Both the position numbers and the translations under genes were made by a program. The notes beneath the pieces were generated by a model. That model worked only from the letters and a program-made list of their open reading frames with translations. It was not told where the DNA came from and did not search any database. From DATFXM01 sp035315885 (lineage in GTDB: Bacteria > Acidobacteriota > Blastocatellia > UBA7656), in NCBI GenBank assembly GCA_035315885.1, contig DATFXM010000050.1, forward strand, positions 1 to 23,058: 23,058 nt of DNA, read 5' to 3'. This document shows, piece after piece, positions 1 to 6,579 of this stretch (position 1 is the first letter of the stretch; every line of letters begins with the position of its first letter).

Positions 1-130
1 AAAATATCCGCTTTTCATGGCGCCCTTAAGAAAGAATCGTGAAAATGCGCACTCAAGCGTCGAACCGAACGTAGATATACAGAGGCGCGTTCAACAAAAG
101 AGCGGATAGGCCCAAATCTAAGCGTATTTG

Positions 131-158
131 GTCCCTGCAAAGGAGTGTTTGGCAGGAC
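131..158. other. imperfect hairpin in the permease leader
   Basis: An inverted repeat pairs GTCC-TGC-AAA (131-134, 136-138, 139-141) with TTT-GCA-GGAC (148-150, 152-154, 155-158). One base is bulged on each side (C135, G151) and the loop is GGAGTG (142-147). It ends about 82 bases before the permease start codon. No run of T follows, so it does not look like an intrinsic terminator. It could be a leader hairpin or an operator, or arise by chance. No gene is visible in 1-240. Confidence 0.3.
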
Positions 159-159
159 G

Positions 160-186
160 GAAAGTTAAAACACAGAAAGTTGAAAC
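160..186. repeat. near-perfect 12-base direct repeat in the leader
   Basis: GAAAGTTAAAAC (160-171) and GAAAGTTGAAAC (175-186) match at 11 of 12 positions with a 15-base period. They lie about 55 bases upstream of the permease start. Tandem direct half-sites are a common form for response-regulator binding sites, but AT-rich spacers can also match by chance, so a regulatory role is only a suggestion. Confidence 0.3.
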
Positions 187-230
187 CCTCGACTTGGCTA
201 AGTCACTAACGCAGGGAACCGACTGATCTC

Positions 231-235
231 GGAGG
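231..235 (+). promoter_or_regulatory. ribosome binding site of the permease gene
   Basis: GGAGG lies five bases before the ATG at 241, a near-ideal Shine-Dalgarno match. It fixes the start of the permease gene. It is one of the strongest ribosome binding sites in the window, where many genes have none that is obvious. Confidence 0.75.
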
Positions 236-240
236 AATCG

Positions 241-2676
241 ATGGAAGCTCTAATACAAGAGATTCGTCACGGCTTACGAAGCCTATTGAGGAATCCGTCC
301 TTCAGCATAATCGCCGTACTTGCTCTGGCACTCGGCATCGGCGTCAACTCTTCAATTTTTAGCGTGGTGAACGGCGTACTGCTAAAGCCTCTGTCATACA
401 GGAACCCGGACCAGCTTGTCCGAATCTGGGAGAAGTGGGGTGGGTTCGATAATGGCTCGATCTCTTATCCTAATTTCAAGGATTGGCGCCAGCGCAATCA
501 ATCATTTGAAAAGATGGCGGCTTACCGGTGGACCGGATTCAACCTGACTGGTGGTGATCGGCCAGAGCGGCTGTCCGGTCGCCAGGTCTCCAGTGAGTTG
601 TTGGAGGTGCTCGGAGTAGCTCCGGCCTTTGGTCGAAACTTCAGACCGGACGAAGATCGCGAGGGCGCAAACCCAGTAGCGATGATCTCCGATTCGCTTT
701 GGCATCGGCGTTTTGGAGGAGATCCTTCAGTACTTGAACAGAGCCTGATCCTCAATGACCAACCCTATCAAATTGTAGGAGTGCTGCCGGCCGACTTTAA
801 TTACCTCGACAGAGCCCCCGATGTTCTGGTGCCGATTGAAGCGACAAAAGAGCGATCACTAAAAGAGCGGGCCTGGCATCCAGGCACGCAGGTGGTGGCT
901 CGGCTCAAGACCGGCGTCACTCTGGAGCAGGCGCGCGCCGATATGACATCGATAGCGGGCGCATTAGGTGAAGAGTTTCCTACAACGAATAAGGAACATT
1001 GGGTAACGGTGGGATCGCTCTATGACGCGATGGTAGGTGACGTGCGGAAGTTGCTTCTGTTGCTGATTGCCGCGGTGGCTTTTGTGTTGTTGATCGCCTG
1101 TGCAAATGTCGCGAATCTAATGCTGGCCCGAGCCTCCGCCCGTCAAAAAGAGATGGCGATCCGATCGGCTCTCGGGGCCAGTCGTCTTCGGATCATTCGA
1201 TCGCTATTAGTCGAGAGTGTAACGCTCGCTCTCATAGGCGGTGCTCTGGGTCTGGTCGTCACATATTGGGGAACCGAACTTGCCCTGAAGGCGCTTCCTG
1301 ATGCGCTGCCGCGCGTGAATGAGATAAAGGTCGATGCCAATGTTCTGCTGTTTACGGCCGTTGCTTCAATTATCACCGGAATTGTTTTTGGGCTGGCGCC
1401 TGCACTTCAGGCTTCGAATCCGAACCTGAACGAAACCCTTAAGGAAGGCGGAAGGTCCGGAAGCAGCGGTCGACAGGGTCTTCGAAGCACTTTGGTGGTT
1501 GCGGAAATAGCGATCTCGCTCGTTCTGCTTGTCGGATCGGGGCTGCTGATTCGAAGCTTCATCGCGCTCAATCGGGTAAACCCGGGGTTCGACGATCGTA
1601 ACCTGCTGACGTTTGATGTCTCGTTGTCCTCGAAAGAATTTGCAGAAGCCGCCAAGGTTCGAAGGTTTTTCAAACAACTGCTCGAAAGAATTGAGGCTCG
1701 GCCAGGCGTGCAAGCTGCCGCTATGACTGATCTGCTGCCATTGAACGGAGGTGACAACGAGAATTGGTTTTACATCACCAATCGCCCAAAGCCGTCGCCA
1801 AGCGAACTACCTTTGGCTATGAGCTATATCACCTCGCCCGGATACCTGAATGCAATGAAGATCCCGCTAGTGCAGGGTCGATTCTTTGAAGAGAGCGATA
1901 CGCTTACTTCGGTACCGGTGATGGTCATAGATGAGCATATGGCTGCGCAGTACTTCCCGGGTGAGAATCCGCTAGGCCAGCACATAAGCGTGCCAACACC
2001 CGAGAAGGCAATTGACTTTCAAGTCATCGGTATTGTTGGGCACGTCAAGCAGGAGAATCTCGATACCACTGAAGGCGCCTTCATTGGTGTGCAGATGTAT
2101 ATTTCGTTTCAACAGGTGCCCGACGAGTTCATCTTTCCAAGTTCCACGATAGTAGTCAGGACTAACGCGAATCCTTCGAGTTATGTCGGACCGATGAGGG
2201 ACGATCTGGCATCGATCGGGGGCAACGCTACCTTATCCGACGCAAAGACCATGGAACAGCATAAAGGAAACCTAATAGCTGACCGGCGGTTTACGTTGAT
2301 ACTGGTCGGTGTTTTCGCGGCGCTCGCGTTGGTGTTGGCATCCATCGGTATCTATGGAGTCATCTCGTACTCTGTCGAACAAAGGACTCGAGAAATCGGA
2401 ATCAGGACAGCCCTCGGCGCGAGCCCTCGTCATGTGCTTGGGATGGTCGTGGGTGGCGGAGCGAAACTGGCGATCATCGGGATCGCCATCGGAACGGTGG
2501 GTGGACTGGTTTTGACTCAGTTGATCCGAGCGTTCCTCTACTCTGTGAGTCCATCCGATCCGTTGACGTTTACAGGCATTGCTCTTGTTCTGGCAGCGGT
2601 AGCGATCATTGCAAGTTACGTCCCGGCGCGCCGCGCGATGAAGGTGGATCCGAACACCGCATTACGTTGTGAGTAG
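241..2676 (+). CDS. ADOP-type ABC transporter permease (duplicated MacB/FtsX permease)
   Basis: This 811-residue inner-membrane protein resembles the permease half of MacB-type ABC systems, duplicated in one chain. A first membrane segment (about 20-45) is followed by a MacB periplasmic-core-like domain (about 50-265) and FtsX-like membrane segments near 272-298, 328-350, 370-392 and 420-445. A second periplasmic domain (about 450-680) and a C-terminal FtsX bundle (about 690-805) follow. The pair of motifs KEMAIRSALGAS and TREIGIRTALGASPRH marks the two copies of the FtsX domain. Length and layout fit the 'acidobacterial duplicated orphan permease' family, which usually lacks a neighbouring ATPase; none is seen here. 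The longer N-terminal extension of some family members is absent. Such proteins are thought to act in macrolide, peptide or lipoprotein export or in envelope mechanotransmission, but the substrate cannot be read from the sequence. The start is fixed by GGAGG five bases upstream. It is convergent with the response regulator gene, 14 bases away. Confidence 0.9.
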   Translation: MEALIQEIRHGLRSLLRNPSFSIIAVLALALGIGVNSSIFSVVNGVLLKPLSYRNPDQLVRIWEKWGGFDNGSISYPNFKDWRQRNQSFEKMAAYRWTGFNLTGGDRPERLSGRQVSSELLEVLGVAPAFGRNFRPDEDREGANPVAMISDSLWHRRFGGDPSVLEQSLILNDQPYQIVGVLPADFNYLDRAPDVLVPIEATKERSLKERAWHPGTQVVARLKTGVTLEQARADMTSIAGALGEEFPTTNKEHWVTVGSLYDAMVGDVRKLLLLLIAAVAFVLLIACANVANLMLARASARQKEMAIRSALGASRLRIIRSLLVESVTLALIGGALGLVVTYWGTELALKALPDALPRVNEIKVDANVLLFTAVASIITGIVFGLAPALQASNPNLNETLKEGGRSGSSGRQGLRSTLVVAEIAISLVLLVGSGLLIRSFIALNRVNPGFDDRNLLTFDVSLSSKEFAEAAKVRRFFKQLLERIEARPGVQAAAMTDLLPLNGGDNENWFYITNRPKPSPSELPLAMSYITSPGYLNAMKIPLVQGRFFEESDTLTSVPVMVIDEHMAAQYFPGENPLGQHISVPTPEKAIDFQVIGIVGHVKQENLDTTEGAFIGVQMYISFQQVPDEFIFPSSTIVVRTNANPSSYVGPMRDDLASIGGNATLSDAKTMEQHKGNLIADRRFTLILVGVFAALALVLASIGIYGVISYSVEQRTREIGIRTALGASPRHVLGMVVGGGAKLAIIGIAIGTVGGLVLTQLIRAFLYSVSPSDPLTFTGIALVLAAVAIIASYVPARRAMKVDPNTALRCE

Positions 2677-2710
2677 AAAAAAATCGCGCCCTATTTTGAG
2701 GAGTCCGCGA
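2677..2710 (-). terminator. possible weak terminator of the two-component module
   Basis: Read on the minus strand, a five-base stem TCGCG/CGCGA (2706-2710 with 2684-2688) ends directly in seven T (2683-2677). The loop is 17 bases and contains the stop codon of the FixJ-like gene. The T-run and its position between two convergent genes fit a terminator. The short stem and long loop make this a weak call. Confidence 0.25.
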
Positions 2711-3371
2711 CGAAAGGTTCAAGGCGGAGCTCGGCGGCCATTCTAACCAGGTCGGTGACTGAGCCGGCCTTCATCTTTCGCATCACCCGGCCTCGGTGTG
2801 CCTTGACGGTGATCTCGCTGATCCCGAGCTCGAAACCGACCTGTTTATTCAAGAGACCGGAAACCACCAAAGCCATGACCTCCCGTTCGCGACGGCTGAG
2901 TGACGCGTAACTCTCCCTGAGCGAGCGGACCTCCGCCTCGTGCCCTAGCGTATTGCGGCTGCGTTCGATGGCATTCCGTATAGCTCCGAGCAGCACGTCG
3001 TCATCGAATGGTTTGGTCAGGAACTCGACCGCTCCCGCTTTCATCGCCCGGACGGTCATCGGCACATCGCCATAACCCGTGATGAAGATGATCGGCATAT
3101 CGCTACGATCGACGACGCGCTTCTGGACGTCGAGCCCATTGAGGTCCGGGAGGGACACATCCAGCACCAGGCAGCTCGGAACGTTGACGCGCGGCTGCTT
3201 GAGGAATTCCTGCGCGGATGAGAATGTCTCCGGCTGCCAGCCCGCGCAGCGGATCAGCCATTCCAGCGACTCACGCACCGAGACGTCGTCATCAACGATG
3301 AACACAATTGGCGTCCCGTGCGACAGAGTTGACGACGTCGATTCGGCGTTAGTTGTGCTCGCTGAACTCAT
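2691..3371 (-). CDS. FixJ/LuxR-family response regulator
   Basis: This 226-residue two-domain transcription regulator has a receiver domain at about 21-137. Its acidic pocket is DDD (27-29), the likely phosphoacceptor is D71 (LDVSLPD), and the switch residues are T98 and K120 (TKPF). A LuxR-type helix-turn-helix spans about 157-215, with the SxREREV start and the GISEITVKAHRGRVMRKM recognition region. The first 20 residues are Ser/Thr-rich and look disordered. It is the last gene of the kinase > receiver > regulator set, starting 36 bases after the receiver gene, and is most likely the transcriptional output of the upstream histidine kinase. No strong ribosome binding site precedes the ATG. 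Target genes cannot be read from the sequence. Organisation and sequence resemble FixJ/NodW/TodT-type regulators. Confidence 0.93.
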   Translation of the reverse strand: MSSASTTNAESTSSTLSHGTPIVFIVDDDVSVRESLEWLIRCAGWQPETFSSAQEFLKQPRVNVPSCLVLDVSLPDLNGLDVQKRVVDRSDMPIIFITGYGDVPMTVRAMKAGAVEFLTKPFDDDVLLGAIRNAIERSRNTLGHEAEVRSLRESYASLSRREREVMALVVSGLLNKQVGFELGISEITVKAHRGRVMRKMKAGSVTDLVRMAAELRLEPFVADSSK

Positions 3372-3407
3372 GTCTAAGCCCGGGGGTCAGAAGGCATGAC
3401 CGATCGC

Positions 3408-3779
3408 TCAAGCCGCGCGGAGTGCCGCATTGACTGCATCAAGCAGAGCAGCCTCGCTGAAAGGCTTGAATAGACAATCCACCCCACCATTTTTCAACAG
3501 ACGCTGACGGACAGTCTCGTCTCCGTAAGCGGTGATGAAGACGATCGGGATTTCTTGCCGGCGACGCGTCAATTCGCTTTGGAGCTCAGGCCCGGTCATG
3601 GCAGGCATGGCGATGTCGAGGATCAGGCACCTGGTTTGGCCGACACATTCGGACGCGAGGAACTCCTCGGCCGACGAAAACGCCTGAGCCGCAAATCCGA
3701 GCGTCCGCAGCAAGTCAGGTAATGACTCGCGCACCGATTCGTCGTCATCGACTACCGATATGAGCGGACATTTGACCAT
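3408..3779 (-). CDS. receiver-only response regulator (CheY-like)
   Basis: This is a stand-alone receiver domain with no output domain. With the ATG at 3779 it has 123 residues: acidic triad DDD at 11-13, phosphoacceptor D55 (LILDIAMPAMTG), T83 (FITAYGD) and K105 (FKPF). The kinase gene ends in TGA, whose final A is the first base of this ATG (TGATG), so translation is probably coupled. A GTG directly before the ATG (3782) is an alternative start. GAGG at 3788-3791 sits eight bases from the ATG and five from the GTG, so both are possible. Such lone receivers may compete for phosphate, relay it, or control kinase activity. The sequence is close in style to the receiver of the neighbouring FixJ-like protein, suggesting that both are phosphorylated by the same kinase. 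Confidence 0.92.
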   Translation of the reverse strand: MVKCPLISVVDDDESVRESLPDLLRTLGFAAQAFSSAEEFLASECVGQTRCLILDIAMPAMTGPELQSELTRRRQEIPIVFITAYGDETVRQRLLKNGGVDCLFKPFSEAALLDAVNAALRAA

Positions 3780-6268
3780 CACGTATTCCTCACGACCCGT
3801 GCTTCATCCGACAAAGAAGTCGTCTTTGTAGTGCTAATGCCGTGAGTATCCGTCACAACCTCGGATGCGAGAGGAAGGGAAAAAGAAAACGTAGACCCGT
3901 GCCCGTCATTCGACGAGGCACATAGGCACCCGGAATGACTCTCGATAATCGAGCGACTGACTGACAAGCCGATTCCCATACCGCCACTCTTCGTTGAGTA
4001 GAACGCTTCAAAGATTCTCTCTGCGGCTTGAGGGTCGAATCCAACTCCTGCGTCTTTGATGCTCAGTCGCACCCGATCGCCTTCGTCCCGCTCCGTTTTG
4101 ATTACCAGGTTCCTCGGACGATCGTCGACGCCGCTCATGGCTTCTGAGGCGTTCAACAGCAGGTTAAGGATGACCTGCTGAAGCTGCACACGATCGCCAG
4201 TGACGCAAGGAAGTCCGGCGGCAAGCTCCAAGCGCAAGATCACTCGGCCTCTTTGAAGTTCGCCGCGCGAGAGGGCAATTACCTCCTTTGTAGCTTCGTT
4301 AAGATCAACAGGTTCGGTCGGCAGTTCTTTCCTGGCAAAGAGTGCGCGCAAACGCGAGATCACGCCAGACGCGCGGTTGCCATCACGAATCGTGCGTTGC
4401 GCGGTTTCGCGAGCGCCCTCGACGTTTGGAGGATCGGCGTTGAGCATCCGCTGACACGTGCTGGCGTTGGTAATAATGCCCGACAGTGGCTGGTTGATTT
4501 CGTGTGCGATCGACGCGATCAGAGTTCCGAGGCTCGTGACCCTGGCAACGTGTGCGAGATCCGATCGGGCCTTTCCAAGCGCCTCTTCCGCGAGCCGGCG
4601 CTGCGTTATGTCGTGAACGGTGCCGATTAACTCCAAATCGCCGCAAGCGTTGCGGCCGCCGTGCGCCACCACATGCAGGTACTTGACCGAGTTGTCGGGC
4701 ATCAGCAGCCGCGTCTCGTAGTCGAAATCGCCGCCCTCGCGCCTCGCCCGGTCGATGACTTCGAGCAACTTTGGAAGGTGTTCCGGATGGACACGAGCAG
4801 CGATCAGGTCAAATGTGACAGGCACCGCCGGGTCGAACTCGTAGATACGATAGGCCTGCTCGGACAACATTAATTCGTTGGTCGCGACACGCCACGAAAA
4901 ACTGCCGGTTGCGCTGAGGTGTTGAGCTTCCGCTAGAAACGCCTCGCTTCGCGTCAGAGCCTCCTCGTTTCGCGTCCGCTCGATGGCAATGCTTGCGAGG
5001 TGGGTGAACTGATCGATGAGCGCCTGGTGACCAGGTGTCGGGCTGCCCTCCTCGCGCCTGGTGATCGTTAAAGTCCCGAGCAACTCGCCAGTCAACGAGC
5101 GAATCGGCGAGGACCAGCACGACTTCATCCCGTGCGACAAAGCTACGGCCCGATAGCCTGCGCCATTCCATCTTGTGTCTGACGCCAAGTCAGACACAAT
5201 CACCTGTGTATTCAGAATCACCGACATTCCCCACGGTCCCTCATCGCAAGTTACCGGACGGCCCTTAAGGAATTCTCTGTAGCTCGATGGCAATCCAGGT
5301 GCTGCAGCGTGTGCGATCTTTGTGGCCATGCGGTCGAGAAGAAGAACGCTGGTGTAGCATCCCCCGGCCGTAGCGTCGACCAGGCTGCATAACGCATCGA
5401 GAACGACCGGCAGCGGGCTTCCCAAGGCGACCATTTCGAGCAGCCGCTTTTCACCGGCAAGCAGAGCCTCCGCGTGTTTTCGGTCCTCTATATCAATATC
5501 GGTGCCGTACCAATTCACGATATTGCCGGCCTCGTCGCGGAATGGCGCGAACCGGAATAGAAACCATCGGTACTGTCCGTCGAAGCGTCGCAGACGCCCT
5601 TCGACCTCCCCGGCTTCCCCGGCCACCAGGTGTGCAAGCCACGTGTCTATAATTTCGCCCAGGTCTTCAGGATGAATAACCGATCGCCACCCCCATCCCC
5701 GAGCATCCTCCCAGGAGATTCCCGTATAGTCGTACCAACGCTGATTCCAGAATTCTCCGGAGCCATCCGCCTGAGTGCACCATGCGATTGTCGGGATGGC
5801 ATCGATGATCGTGCGAAGTCTGCTTTCCGGCTTCTTCAGTTCATTGAGAACATGACCGAACGATATTTGAACTCGTTGGCGCTCAATGGCCCGGTCATCA
5901 ATGTCCACATTGATTCCATACCAGTGAACGACGTGTCCTTGCTCGTCGTGTATCGGTGCTATGCGGATCAGGAACCAGCGATACTCTCCATCGAATCGCC
6001 GGAAACGCACTTCGATTTCACCTGACTCGCGAGAAGCCAGAATGGATCGCCAGCGTTCGAGCAGGTCAGGCAGGTCCTCGGGGTGGATCGCAGTCTGCCA
6101 GCCATCGCCTTGTGTTTCGTCAAGGCTAAGGCCGGTGTATTCGTGCCAGCGCTGGTTGACGAAGTCGAAGCACCCATCGGGAAGCGCGGTCCACACCAAT
6201 CCGGGCAGACCATCGACGATTCGACGGAGCTCGTCTTGGACCCCGGTCTTCTCCCGGCTGACCTCCAT
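3779..6268 (-). CDS. PAS-PAS-GAF-PAS sensor histidine kinase
   Basis: This protein of about 829 residues has no membrane segments, so it should be a cytoplasmic sensor. Two PAS/PAC modules of the PAS_3 type lie near 12-130 and 150-270, each ending in a WYGxxxDIxDR-like sequence. A GAF domain follows (about 280-440), then a third PAS (about 445-560). The transmitter follows, with the phosphoacceptor His near 590 (IAHEINQPLSGII, the form seen in FixL/DctB-like kinases), an N-box near 702 (NLLLNASEA), G1 near 740 (DAGVGFD) and G2 near 765 (GMGIGL). The last 30 residues are a loose tail. Two start codons stand side by side, GTG at 6271 and ATG at 6268, with no clear ribosome binding site. A TATAAT box lies about 37 bases upstream. 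The kinase precedes two response regulators and is their likely partner. The signal is unknown; no heme- or flavin-binding residue could be assigned with confidence. Confidence 0.93.
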   Translation of the reverse strand: MEVSREKTGVQDELRRIVDGLPGLVWTALPDGCFDFVNQRWHEYTGLSLDETQGDGWQTAIHPEDLPDLLERWRSILASRESGEIEVRFRRFDGEYRWFLIRIAPIHDEQGHVVHWYGINVDIDDRAIERQRVQISFGHVLNELKKPESRLRTIIDAIPTIAWCTQADGSGEFWNQRWYDYTGISWEDARGWGWRSVIHPEDLGEIIDTWLAHLVAGEAGEVEGRLRRFDGQYRWFLFRFAPFRDEAGNIVNWYGTDIDIEDRKHAEALLAGEKRLLEMVALGSPLPVVLDALCSLVDATAGGCYTSVLLLDRMATKIAHAAAPGLPSSYREFLKGRPVTCDEGPWGMSVILNTQVIVSDLASDTRWNGAGYRAVALSHGMKSCWSSPIRSLTGELLGTLTITRREEGSPTPGHQALIDQFTHLASIAIERTRNEEALTRSEAFLAEAQHLSATGSFSWRVATNELMLSEQAYRIYEFDPAVPVTFDLIAARVHPEHLPKLLEVIDRARREGGDFDYETRLLMPDNSVKYLHVVAHGGRNACGDLELIGTVHDITQRRLAEEALGKARSDLAHVARVTSLGTLIASIAHEINQPLSGIITNASTCQRMLNADPPNVEGARETAQRTIRDGNRASGVISRLRALFARKELPTEPVDLNEATKEVIALSRGELQRGRVILRLELAAGLPCVTGDRVQLQQVILNLLLNASEAMSGVDDRPRNLVIKTERDEGDRVRLSIKDAGVGFDPQAAERIFEAFYSTKSGGMGIGLSVSRSIIESHSGCLCASSNDGHGSTFSFSLPLASEVVTDTHGISTTKTTSLSDEARVVRNT

Positions 6269-6304
6269 CACGCTTTATGATGCGCCACTCTACGCGCTAA
6301 TTCC

Positions 6305-6310
6305 ATTATA
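6305..6310 (-). promoter_or_regulatory. candidate -10 box (TATAAT) for the kinase operon
   Basis: Read on the minus strand, a perfect TATAAT occurs 36 bases before the adjacent GTG/ATG start codons of the kinase. That would place transcription start near 6298 and give a short leader of about 30 bases. No good TTGACA-like -35 box is seen at 16-18 bases, so the call rests on the -10 match and its position. Confidence 0.35.
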
Positions 6311-6418
6311 CTTTGGTATCGGTCGAGGAAGGCTCCAGCTTCGCGGGGCGGAGGTAAAAGACTAATCGGCACTTAGCCCTAGTCTGTCGGAGAAGTAAAC
6401 CGAACGCCACCGCAGCCC

Positions 6419-6513
6419 GAGCCCGCGTAGCGGACGAGAGAGTGTAGCCCCCGGTGAGTCTGCCAACCGGGGGTAAGATGACCAACAAAGACACGAGCCC
6501 GCGCAGCGGGCGA
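6419..6513. repeat. GC-rich palindromic intergenic repeat element
   Basis: This lies in the 308-base gene-free gap between the kinase and the spermidine-synthase-like gene (6272-6579). Two copies of a 19-base motif, GAGCCCGCGTAGCGGACGA (6419-6437) and GAGCCCGCGCAGCGGGCGA (6495-6513), differ at two positions. The second folds as a perfect hairpin GCCCGC/GCGGGC with a three-base loop (6497-6511). Between them CCCCCGGT (6448-6455) pairs with ACCGGGGG (6466-6473) around a ten-base loop. From memory, similar 'GCCCGCGCAGCGGGC ... AGCCCCCGGTG' strings recur between genes in Acidobacteria and Planctomycetes, like REP or MITE-type elements. No coding capacity is seen. Apart from this and the TATAAT box near its left end, the gap holds nothing that can be assigned. 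Confidence 0.6.
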
Positions 6514-6579
6514 CGTGGGCTTGCAATCATGCTGATGCACGGGCGACTCGGAAGATACGGTCCCCCTAGAAACCAGAAA

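Noticed and set aside
5..108. TATCCGC (5-11) and GCGGATA (102-108) as ends of a small mobile element
   Set aside because: Only seven bases match, no target-site duplication is seen and nothing between them resembles an element; this can occur by chance.
241..2676. MacB with its own ATPase
   Set aside because: No Walker A, signature or Walker B motif is present in the protein, and no ATPase gene lies next to it in the window.
6306..6579. Open frame on the minus strand across the intergenic gap
   Set aside because: It runs through the palindromic repeat element and into the 3' end of the spermidine-synthase-like gene; no ribosome binding site or protein family pattern is seen.
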